From assembly GCA_964036315.1 (NCBI GenBank), contig OZ038479.1, forward strand, positions 55,227,746 to 55,291,745: a DNA stretch of 64,000 nt, given 5' to 3'. Positions 33,481 to 42,950 of this stretch are shown here, piece by piece. A program made the translations under genes and the position numbers. How positions within the stretch are numbered: position 1 is the stretch's first letter; each line of letters begins with the position of its first letter. This DNA is from Acanthosepion esculentum. Its lineage: Eukaryota > Mollusca > Cephalopoda > Sepiida > Sepiidae. The notes under the pieces are model-generated. The model made no database searches. It was not told the DNA's origin and worked only from the letters and a program-made list of their open reading frames with translations.

Positions 33481-33747
33481 CTTTTACCTAAAAACCTAAC
33501 CCCCTACTCCTAACCATTGTGCAGTAATTGGGACGAGTAAGATCAGTAAAAAAGCCGCTAACTTAGTAAGCGTCCATGCTTTAGCATTCCGCAGCAAATG
33601 AATGCAAACAACGCCAGTAATGGCAGACGGATGGACGTGTATGAGACCAAACTTTTATTGTCAATAACTCCAAAACGGTAGATTTTAGCAAAATTTCTTT
33701 GTTATTTTCGAATTAAGCATTTTTACATTTACACCTAAATGTGGCTA

Positions 33748-35668
33748 TGTGACACTGAGTTGTTGGCCCATGGTCAACTCCCAGTCACAGCATGAAGCTG
33801 TAATGTTTCTTCCACCGGCGTTTTGGGGTTGACTCTTAGTTGCTGCCACCAGCCTGTGTCCCGGTGGTTGTCACTGCCCGGCGGAATCCCTTGGTCAGGG
33901 TACCAATATGGGACACTGGCCCATCCAGGGTCGAATTCTGGTCGTCGATGCTAATGGCGTTACACCAGATGCAACTGGTTCAATACCAACTCCGTCGTCC
34001 CCAGCTCACTTCCAACATCTGGTTACTGGAGTAGCTGCTTCGATCTCAAGTCTATCCTAGCCACATTGTCATTTTGATCTTAGATAGACGAGATCAATCA
34101 GGCATTGGGCCATAGTGTAAACTGAGTCCAGGCTGAAGGTGATATATCACACAAGCGTAAAGAAAAAGAAGCAAATAAAAGAAAAACCCAAGAGGTTCAG
34201 GTATGTTAAGAAATAACAAATTAACTTTATCTGTCCGTTATATACAGGAGTGTATTTTTCTCCCAGCCCATTTTCTATGGAGCGTAACACTTCTATGTTT
34301 AAAGCAAGTTTGGTATCTTAAGTTAACTGATTTAGTTCTTAGGTGCTGGCTTGGCTTCGTTTGTCAGTATAACTTGCTATTGGTAGGATAGGTGAAGTCA
34401 GAGGTTGTGGAATCTCTCGGTCAGCTTCTGCGAGGCAACACTCTGGTTAAGCTCTGACTCTAACTCCAAAACCAACTCTATTTCAACTCAACTGACTGTC
34501 TAATGGTCCGAGTTTATATGGGTACCGACCAAAACCCAGTGTGGGATCAGATGTGGCCTGGGGTTCTCGGTAAATCTCGATTCCCAACATGAAATTTCTT
34601 TGTTGTCGGGCTAGGAAAATTGATTACTTCCCATTTTTTGAAAATTAACCACTTTCCATTTTTTTTGGGGGGGTCTTCCTCGTCTGTGAGGGAAGGTCGG
34701 AGGAGAGCTATCCTCCTAGACTCTTCCTCTCTCACATTGATATCTCATACCAATCTCTTCAGTGGGCGTTAATAACTTCTCCATCCTTCTCATCCATTCA
34801 CCTCCGCCTATCACCATTGCTACCACTCGACAAATGGCATCCCGGCTGTGCGGGTGTGGCTCCTTAAAATTATAATCCAGAAATTTTGTTTACAAAATTC
34901 TCCTTTTTCCCATCAGCCAAAATTTTTACGAATCCCAAATTGCCACTTAAAATCTATCATATCTTTTGGTCACTCAGAATCCACTTAGCTAGCACTCTTT
35001 ACCAATTCCATCAATCACTGTCAAAGTTTGCCATCTGGTCCCTTCGTGAAGTTAGCTTATACTGGAACCCTTGGCTTCTTGAGAAATTAAATTCTTTATC
35101 TCACCAAATCACAATTCTTCCATGCGATCTTTCCTCATGCCCAAAATTTTATAAGCACCATATTGCTACTCAATGTCTCGGCGTCTGAAAGCAACACTTT
35201 TGGTAAAGTAAATAATAACAATCCTCTCCACCTGTGTTGGGGCAGTTTTCTTTCTCATGCCAAAATTTTATAATCACCACATTGCTTTCCCTTGCCGGCA
35301 CTCAAGAAAAAAATAAAAAATGATATCTTGGAAAGATAATTAATATCGATTCTCCTTATCCTGTATCGGCAATCGTCTCAGGCCGAAATTTTTATGACCG
35401 CCATGTGGTCTGCCTGATATCTTAATGTTTTGCTTTTCTTTCTTATCTCCCTTGGCAAGGCATTAATCAACCTGACAAAATCTCACATATGGCTTTTTCT
35501 ACGGGTTTACTGTCTTTTGTGAAAAGTATCTTTTTCGTAAATAAAATCAAATCTTTTTAACATCGAACGGTATATCATTCGGGATAACTTCTTTCCGCCT
35601 TCAGTATTTCCTGTTTTAATTTCTATGCTTAACTAGTTAGCCAACCACCATAGCCAAATAGTGTCGCA
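33748..35668 (+). mobile_element. Solo LTR, 1.92 kb, inserted in the Merlin element
   Basis: The insert begins TGTGACACTGAG and ends ATAGTGTCGCA, so its ends are TG...CA with the near-inverted TGTGACAC/GTGTCGCA. It is flanked by the 4-base duplication GCTA (33744-33747 and 35669-35672), as for many Gypsy elements. On either side the Merlin terminal repeat is continuous (CACCTAAATGTGGCTA / CTATTTGGGAAATTT). It is less AT-rich than its surroundings. Around 34870-35430 it has an internal diverged tandem repeat with GCCAAAATTTTATAA followed by CACCA. No gag or pol is seen, so a solo LTR from recombination is the best reading. Confidence 0.78.
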
Positions 35669-35940
35669 GCTATTTGGGAAATTTTTATTAGAAACTGAGC
35701 ACAGGTCCTAAACTGCAAATTACCTGATTTTTCTAATTTAAAAAAAAAGTTTTTAAAACAAAGTCAAATTTAATGAGATGATAGTATTTTTATCGACATT
35801 TCGAACTCACTTTATGCTATCCTGCTGTGATTGAATTAAAACAAAACAAAATAAAGACTTCAAAGCCAAATAACAAATTTCCTTGACTCCGGTTTTAAAT
35901 AAATAAAAATATTATTTAATTATTTAAAAATTATTTAAAT

Positions 35941-36948
35941 GGTAAATTTGCTTTTTAATCTCCACGCTAAATAACTATTTAAATTTTCCGGAATTGTCAT
36001 ATTTTCATGTAAATGTACATGATGAACTCGAAATAACAATTAAATTATGATAAAACCTACCGTTTTAGAGTTATTGACAAGAAAAATTCGGACTCAGTCG
36101 CAGTCATTCGTCTGCCATTACTGGCTTTGTGTAATTAGATTCACTGCCGATCACTTCCGTTGTGCAATCATAACCTTTTGGCCTATTTAATACTTTTACT
36201 TCTGTTACTCGTCTAAATTACTGTGCACTATCGTAAAGCAATGACATGTGGACGATTTTTTTTTTTGATAAACGTAATTATATTTATAACAGAACAATGT
36301 CAAGTGTTTTTTTTATTTTTAACAGAAAACCCTTTCTTTCTGTGTAGAAAAGCAGACAAATTTTTTTTTAAATTAAATAATAAAACCTTATTTCGTTTCT
36401 AGCATTTTTTATTTTGTAATTTTATTTTTTACATAATCAAAGGGTTTACAAAGGGTTAGGGTTTTTTATTTTAATTTGTTTAGGGTTAGGGGTTAAGTTT
36501 AGGATTAGGGGTTAGGATTTTTTATTTTAATTTGTTTAGGTTACGGTTCTTTTATTTTAATTTTTTTTTTTAAAGAAAGCTTTACTATAAAAAAAAAAAC
36601 AACAGTTGAAAGAAGATGAGTAAGATCAGTTAAAAGGCCGTTGTCATTGGTTTATGATAATGCACAGTAATTTAGACAAGTAAAAGCAGTAAATAGGCCA
36701 AAAAGACTAAAGTTATGATTGCGCAACGGAAGTGATCTGCAGTGAATCTAATTACACAAAGCCAGTAATGGCGGACGAATAACCGCGACTGAGTCCGAAT
36801 TTTTCTTGTCGATAACTCTAAAACGGTAGGTTTTATCATAATTTAATTGTTATTTCGAGTTTAGCATGTACAATATTGTACATTTACACAAAAATATGAC
36901 GATATCGGAAAATTTATTTAGCGCGGGGATTAAAAAGGAAAATTTACC
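35941..36948. mobile_element. Non-autonomous Merlin-type element with ~300-bp inverted repeats
   Basis: The termini are GGTAAATTTGCTTTTTAATC and its inverted partner ending GGAAAATTTACC. The two arms (to about 36245, and from about 36645) pair along most of their length, including GGCTTTGTGTAATTAGATTC against GAATCTAATTACACAAAGCC. A perfect 8-base target duplication, ATTTAAAT, flanks it (35933-35940 and 36949-36956). The subterminal block TAACTCTAAAACGGTAGGTT relates it to the Merlin at 32347-35724. The interior is AT-rich with a degenerate TTAGGG-like tract near 36440-36530 and no transposase. Confidence 0.85.
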
Positions 36949-36956
36949 ATTTAAAT

Positions 36957-38207
36957 ATTAAAATTATATTATATTTAAATTATTAAAATTGTATATCATA
37001 TTTAAATTATTACAATTATTAAATATTAAAATTATATTTAAATATTATTTAAAAATAAGAATATTATTATTTTTCTTCTAGTTCTGACACGATGAAATAT
37101 AAATCATAGCTGAATTAATTTTTATTATTTTGTTAACAACACTAATGAAAAAAATGGCGAGGCAAGTCAGAAATTAACGGTTTCTTTTTTTATCAAAATT
37201 ATTTCTCTTCATACACTTACCTTGTAACGAGAAAAAAAAAACTGGATAATTTCTTTCTGCTGCTCCCTGTCAACCTACCAATTTTTGTATTGTTCATTCA
37301 GTTCATGTGATAATATCGAATTTAAAACGAATAGCACAAAGGAGAAATTAAAAAATGCGAAACGATACCAACGGGAAATTACTTTTGAGTAAATATTTTG
37401 AATGATTATGTATTGCAAACTAAACCGAAAAAGAAAATTAAACGGTGTTAGTGAAGATTTAGTTCCTTGTGTTTAAAATCCTGAGGTTTCTTGGCAGTTT
37501 TAGTTATACAAAACTAAAAGTAAGTGGTTTCTACAGAGACAACTGATGTACAATAAATATCATAATCATAAATAATCATTTGTGACATAAATAAAATGAA
37601 AGTAAACATGATCAATGGAGCAAAATAAAAAGAACGACATTGATTGCTATACGTTTTTCTTAAGGTTCCACCATGAAACAGCCTTTTTATTCCAAAATGA
37701 AAGCAGCAATTGCCGTTTTAAAATTTTACCTAACTGTGGATGTAGTTATTTCCCTTTTTAAAGAACTCTCTAAAAAGGAGTTAATTTTATACTTCCTGTA
37801 TATTTTATCTGTTGGAAATCAGTTGGTAAATAAACCTGTTACGCCGTACATCTCTTGTTCCATTCTCCTCCTACATACTTCTTGTTATGTCCACTTACCA
37901 TACAACTACAACAGAATTATTTGATTTTAATGATTTTTTCAGCACTTATTCATTAATGAATTATATACTGAAGAGGTTATATACTCTGCTGGAATAGAAA
38001 ATATGCCTCATATTTCTTAAAATAACTGTTGAATCCTCTTTTCTTCACTGTCCTTGGTCCATATTTCTAATCATTCTCAGGCGGTTTCGGTGGTATGGAC
38101 CTACTCATGTTTGTTTTTTTGTTTTTTATTACAAATGGTGACAACATCTTTGCTAAACTCAAATTTTCCTTTCAAAAACTTCTATAGGAGAACTAATGAG
38201 ATAAATG
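36957..38207 (+). repeat. Dispersed repeat, plus-oriented copy
   Basis: This continues the block seen at 1560-2035 (TGACACGATGAAATATAAAT; GCGAGGCAAGTCAG) and 4441-5260 without the SINE-like and Gypsy insertions. It reappears reversed at 41602-42900. An 83-codon frame at 37673-37924 has no recognisable domain. Confidence 0.6.
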
Positions 38208-38211
38208 AATT

Positions 38212-38652
38212 TGTCGGAGTTAGCTCCTCCTCAGTTCCCCTGGCTATAAATACTGGCTGACCCTTCTCTCTCGCTCTCTTTTTCGACTCAGGCCTTGGGC
38301 CGCTACCTCGCATGGAGACGAGGTAAAATCGTTCTTTTTCCACTTACACCAATATGTGACCTCTCACAGAGACAGCGTTTCCCAAATTCTGGGAACGCGC
38401 TAAGAACTATACACGTACGTACGGACACTCAACACAACACACACACATAACTTCTCCATACAAACACTATGTAACTTTTCATGTCTTTGTGTATTAATAT
38501 ATTTGTTTACCCATTTTGTTTACCCATGTATATCGGTCTTGTTTGTCTTCTTTGGACTTAATGTCCGACATTCTCATGTAGCTGGACCGGCCAGCAGGAA
38601 AGTTTAACCTTCTGATATCTCTTCACATCTTCACCCCCCACGGTCCGCTACA
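38212..38652 (+). mobile_element. Solo LTR, 441 bp, with TATA box
   Basis: The insert starts TGTCGGAGTTAGCTCC and ends CGGTCCGCTACA. AATT (38208-38211 and 38653-38656) is its 4-base target duplication. The empty site is preserved near 5166-5180 (GAATTTGTCGTAATATCC). TATAAATA lies at 38245-38252, about 33 bases into the LTR, followed by a pyrimidine-rich stretch and GACGAGGTAAAAT, a donor-like site. A diverged copy lies reversed at about 41871-42235. Confidence 0.78.
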
Positions 38653-38862
38653 AATTTGTTGTTGCAATATCCTTTAAGATAGAAACGAAAGGATATGTTT
38701 CTGAACAACTTTGTAATATAGAATGCAATTGTGTCAGCATCCAGTGTTCTATTTATTGTTCAGTGCTCTATCCTTGAACCTACTTTGCTCTTAATTTTCA
38801 TCAATGACTTTGATGACATCAGTTCTCAACTCTGTATCTGTGCTGACAATACAACTATTCAC

Positions 38863-39305
38863 CCGTCCTGGGTAGGACGATAAACTGCATCTGCGTCTTG
38901 GGTAAGACGATAAACTACAACCAACAGCAAGGCCTCTGATCAGGCGGTTTTGAGGAGCGTGGGACCACCTCTTAATAGCTGGTGTTCCCAGGTTCACCTT
39001 GACCCGGGGTGGTAGCACCTGTTAGGATCTCAGATATGAGCAAATAGTTAACACCCACACTATATCCGCGTCCTGAGTATGACGATAAACTACATCCACG
39101 TCCTGGGTATGACGATAAACTCCATTCACGTCCTGGGTATGACGATAAACTACGTCCAACAGCACCCCCAAACCCAGATCTCGTCCTGGGTATGACGATA
39201 AACTACATCCGCGTCCTGGGTATGACGATAATCTTCATCAGAGTCTTGGGTATGATGATAAACTACTGATGGGTATGATGATAAACTACGTCTAACAGCA
39301 AGGCC
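38863..39305 (+). repeat. 30-bp minisatellite at the 5' end of retroposon X
   Basis: About nine units of a roughly 30-base motif, consensus GTCCTGGGTATGACGATAAA followed by CTACATCCGC, lie in two groups separated by a unique segment (38935-39060). The deleted copy at 27.7 kb has one or two units. Confidence 0.8.
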
Positions 39306-39309
39306 TTTG

Positions 39310-39555
39310 ATATGTTTTTGAAAAAATAATGTTGACAGCAGTACGTTTTTGAAAAAATATTACCAGTTGTTTTTTTTTTGTTTTTAAAGAATAGTGTTGC
39401 CGGCTATACGTTTTTGAAAAAATATTATCAGCTATACGTTTTGGAAAAAATAATATTACCAGCTGTACGTTATTGAAAAAATAATATTACCAGCTACACA
39501 TTTTTGAGGAAAAAAATATTAACAGAAATAGATTTTTGACAAAATAAAAGTATTT
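39310..39555 (+). repeat. Second tandem repeat in retroposon X
   Basis: Six or seven units of 33-44 bases carry TACGTTTTTGAAAAAATA followed by ATATTACCAGCT-like sequence. The same repeat, reversed, occupies 27365-27510. Confidence 0.7.
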
Positions 39556-40407
39556 CCAGGTGAAAAAAGTTGTCGGCATTAAATGAGCCATTGATGTTGA
39601 TGTGCCTATAGGAGGTGCCTGGTTGCCTAGTGCGGTTTCTTGCGAATGGCCTTGTGCCAGATCACCAGACTTCCCCGTATAAACGTATTTTGATATTCTT
39701 TTAGAACATCAATGATTCATGACAAGTTAGCTAAGTAAAAAGTGGAAAAGGCATAAGATGTAAATTTATTTTTTTCAAGAACAAATTTGGCAGGGTGCAG
39801 TAGAGGGGAATGCAAGGTAGAGTTCTTAGTTTCTGGAAAGGCGGTGAGGCTGACGTTAATGGTCGGATGTTGTTGTGCGCCCAAAATAGTAATGTTGGCG
39901 CCAAGTGTCCTTGCAGAAGAAATAGTCCAAAACATGGAGAAAGGTTACATGGAAAAGTTACCGTCTTTTTTGAATAAACAGTATAAGGGAGGCAACTTTA
40001 CCTAAGAATGCCCCCTTTTTTAGTAGAAAAGGAAAAATCAGAAGAAACTTAGTGACAGAACTAATTCGGTAGGTTGTGAGATTTCGACCGAGGAAATCAC
40101 CAAGATTACTGAGCTGCAAACGCGTTCGTTGCCTGTAAGAAGTATAGACCAAAAAATGGGAGAGATCCATAAAGTATAGGTACCACGTGTGAAGGCTTGT
40201 GGATTTCTGACTTACTTGTTGTTTAGGCAGTAGGTAAGGTCCGTTAGATACTGAGGTTCGTGACGAAAATGCTTGTTGCTCTAGACAGGAGGTTAGGTCA
40301 GAAAATTGGGCTGAAACCGAGTCTACATTGATGGAAAGTAGCTTCGGCAAACAAATTGACTATGAAAATGTTTATTGCCGAAGTCTACATAGTTGAAGCT
40401 TATGTGG

Positions 40408-40432
40408 GGGGGGGGGGAGAGAGAGAGAGACG
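40408..40432 (+). repeat. Poly-G and GA microsatellite
   Basis: A run of about eleven G residues followed by GAGAGAGAGAGAGA lies within retroposon X. Confidence 0.8.
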
Positions 40433-41601
40433 TCAAAACACGTCTTCCAGACTCGATGCCCGCAGGTCGTCTCTTACTCGTGGATACTTTTTTGGCGGGT
40501 ATCCGATGAGTCACATGACCGTTTGACTGGCGGCAAAATGCCAATAGTCCAAGGAAACTTTGAATGGATGTTCGTTCCTAAACGGTCACGTGCCTTAGCA
40601 TCGAAAGTGTTGGATCGTTGCTCACAGGGTAGCAACGACCATGAAAGGAGAGAAAAAGAAAAGGTTCAAGGCAAACGATGATGGTAGGAGCGGTGTGCTG
40701 TAAAACAAACCAAACCAAACCAAACCAACTATTCACTCCCTGTCTTAATAATAAGTTGGATCAGTTTGATAATTTTAAATTTACTGTTGATCTAAAAAAG
40801 TGACTTAGAATCTGTTGTTTACTGGGGCAAATAATGGCTTGTTCATTTGAATGCCTCCAAAGTGATCTGAAAAAACTTTTTCTGCCTTCCATCAGCATGG
40901 CTGGTGCTAACCTCCACACAAGTGGGTCGTTGCACTTCCTTGGGCTAACATTCTCTTCTGGCACGAAGTGAAAAGATTCTATTGAATTAGTTGGTAGGCC
41001 TGCTGCAAAGAATGTATGGTCACTGTGTCATGCTAGAAAATTTTTCTCTCATCTATCATTCATATTTATAAGTTCACCATTCATCCATGCTTTCAGTATT
41101 GTTGCCACATATGGTCCGGTGCTCATGCTATATATTTAGAAATTCTCGGTAAAGGAATCTGCAATGTTATTGGTCCTGGCCTGGCATCTCAGTTTCACTC
41201 ACTTTCCTGCTACCTTAATGTAGCTTCTCTGTGCCTTTTCTATAAATAATTTAATGGTAATTGTTCTGTTTTTTCCCGCTATGTTACCTAGGCCTTATGA
41301 AGTTATAAGGGCAGTACTAGATAGGCAACAATGTCTCATCAATTTACAGTTGAAATAGCAAATGCAACCAGAAGTTCTGTGCTAACAGTTTCTTCTCTCA
41401 CACTTCTTGTTTGTGGTTCCATGCTCTCTAGCCAACGATGATCTTCAAAAATTTAAATGCAATATCAATTGTTATCTTTCGTCGCCTTACTGCGTATTCT
41501 TTTATTGTTCTTGCTTCTTAATAATGTTTTTCTTTTCTTTATACACTTAGTAACCCCCTTGTGTCGCATTGGCTTTACTTCATTACCTTTCAGTTAAATG
41601 A

Positions 41602-42950
41602 TTAATTAAAAAAATACATAGTAATGTCTTTCTTTTTATTTTGCTCCATTAGTCACGTTTAATTTATTGATGTCAGAAATGATTATTTATGATTGTTATT
41701 TATTGTGCACCATTTGGTTTCAATAGTATTTGCATGAAATTTATAAAATTGGCATATTATAGGTAGAGTGGAAGCACAGTATATTTCGGGGTGGTGGGGG
41801 CACCGAGTCCCTACCACCCCTATAGAAACGTCATGGATATGTAGAGGAAGGCTTTGCGAGTTGTTGAATTAGGGACACGTGCTGTTTATTCCTTCTAGAA
41901 AAGGCTCCAACTACAAGAACATGTCGGGCTCAAATTGAGTCCAACCGAAGATGTAAAGAAGACAAACAAGACCGATATGTCAACAAATATTAAACAACAA
42001 ATTTACAAGTGACAAAGACATCAACATTTGTGATTGTGTGTGAACGTAAAGAGTTTGAATTTTGGTGAATGTTAGTACGTACGTGTATGTGTTTCATGGC
42101 GTTTTCCCATAAGTGGGCGAAAACGCTGATTTTTGCGAGAGATCACATTTTTAAATGTGTCCGCTGAACTGTATAGTGTAACGAGAGCGACCCCTAGTGA
42201 ATAATTAAGGAATTAAGGAGGAGATAACTCCGACAAATATCGACTTTTGAATAACTTCTCTGTAAATAATGCCATGTTATCTCAACATTTCAAACAGAAG
42301 GGACCAAATCTTGGCTAACACCGTTTAATTTCCATTTTCGGTTCACAATATGTAATCATTCAAAATAGTGTCTCAAATGTAATTCTTTGTATAGTGTTTC
42401 TCCATTTTTTAAATTCCTTCTTTGTGTCATTCTTTTAAACTCTTCAATATATGAACGGAACGAACAGTAGAAAAATTGGCACGTTGATAGAAATCCCAAG
42501 AAAATAATTTGAGCTGAAAGAAATCATCACGTTTTGTTTTAATTCGTTGCATTTTTACTGATTTGGTAAGTGGAAGAAGACAAATAATGTTGATAAAAAA
42601 ATGAAACTGTTATTTACTGGCTTGCCTTACCATTTGTTTTATTGCAATTCCATGTTATTGTTAGTGTTTAGGCTGTTTAGTGTTTTAGCCTTTTAGCAAA
42701 GTAAAAATTTCATCATGTCAAATATTTTTATTTTTTAAATAGGACTCAAGGAAATTCGTTGGATATTTTTTTTTGTTATTTTGCTTTGAAGTCTTTTTTT
42801 GTTTTATTTTAATTTAGGTATCTTCAATAATTCTCATCATAGCATGATGAAAAAGGCCCTAAACTTAATAAAAACAAAGTTTTATCGTTAAAATATATTT
42901 GTATTGAAAGACCATTTTTTTTTTTTTTTTAATTATTTTCAGCACGTTCA
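41602..42950 (-). repeat. Dispersed repeat, reversed copy of the 36957-38757 block
   Basis: Read on the minus strand this follows 35725-38211. It contains AACGGTGTTAGCCAAGATTT, AACGAATTTCCTTGAGTCC and TGTGCACAATAAATAACAAT. It includes a reversed copy of the solo LTR at 38212-38652, whose right edge here is 42235. The LINE therefore sits between two inverted copies of one long repeat. Confidence 0.65.
41871..42235 (-). mobile_element. Diverged solo LTR, reversed copy of the 38212-38652 family
   Basis: On the minus strand it starts TGTCGGAGTTATCTCCTCC and shares CGTTTTCCCA/CACACATACACGTACGTAC, then ATATCGGTCTTGTTTGTCTT and GTAGTTGGAGCC, with 38212-38652. The far end and target duplication were not resolved. 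The TATAAATA of the other copy is not kept. Confidence 0.6.

Larger units (their letters stand above)
32347..35724 (-). mobile_element. Merlin-type DNA transposon, long terminal inverted repeats, split by a solo LTR
   Basis: The ends are inverted repeats of about 230 bases: GGTGTAATTTGCAGTTTAGG at 32347 and, at the far end, CCTAAACTGCAAATTACC finishing at 35724. Inner blocks such as CCAAAACGGTAGATTTTAGC (33671-33690) pair with 32460-32480. Flanking 8-base sequences GGATATTT (32339-32346) and TGATTTTT (35725-35732) are a diverged target duplication. The uninterrupted target (CATGGATTTTTCTAATTTAG) is preserved at about 1376-1395. The interior encodes a broken Merlin transposase. The right arm was later interrupted at 33748-35668. 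Eight-base duplications are typical of Merlin. Confidence 0.85.
38863..40725 (+). mobile_element. Noncoding retroposon X, 1.86 kb, with AAACC tail
   Basis: The insert interrupts the LINE RT and is flanked by a perfect 11-base target duplication, CAACTATTCAC (38852-38862 and 40726-40736). Its 5' part has tandem 30-base units around GTCCTGGGTATGACGATAAA. The middle has repeated GAAAAAATAATATTACCAGC units (39310-39550), and 39560-40690 is GC-richer. It ends GTAAAACAAACCAAACCAAA, a short-repeat tail typical of LINE-mobilised retroposons. No protein domain is recognised; frames of 67-130 codons occur in several phases. A deleted copy lies reversed at 27310-27725. I do not recognise the family. Confidence 0.8.
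38758..41600 (+). mobile_element. Non-LTR retrotransposon (LINE) 3' portion, 5'-truncated and interrupted
   Basis: The first piece (38758-38862) encodes the RT palm: SILEPTLLLIFINDFDD and then CICADNTTIH, a decayed form of the YADD catalytic box. The reading resumes after the retroposon X insertion with LDQFDNFKFTVDL, then SISMAGANLH and SLHFLGLTFSSGTK, and later a decayed thumb and C-terminal region to about 41520. This order fits jockey/CR1-like LINE polymerases. Several stops and frameshifts are present. The catalytic box is altered in both its tyrosine and second aspartate. It ends in an AT-rich 3' part before the reversed repeat at 41602. Confidence 0.82.

Noticed and set aside
36440..36540. 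Interstitial telomere tract (TTAGGG)
   Set aside because: Only a few degenerate TTAGGG and TTAGGGG units occur within the non-autonomous Merlin interior. There is no long array, so it does not mark a chromosome fusion.
38863..39305. Possible CRISPR-like array from regularly spaced GACGATAAAC repeats
   Set aside because: The units are contiguous diverged minisatellite copies without unique spacers, and the genome is clearly animal.
39958..40350. 130-codon minus-strand frame in retroposon X as a coding gene
   Set aside because: No recognised domain, overlapping frames of similar length on the other strand, and the region is missing from the second copy of the element.
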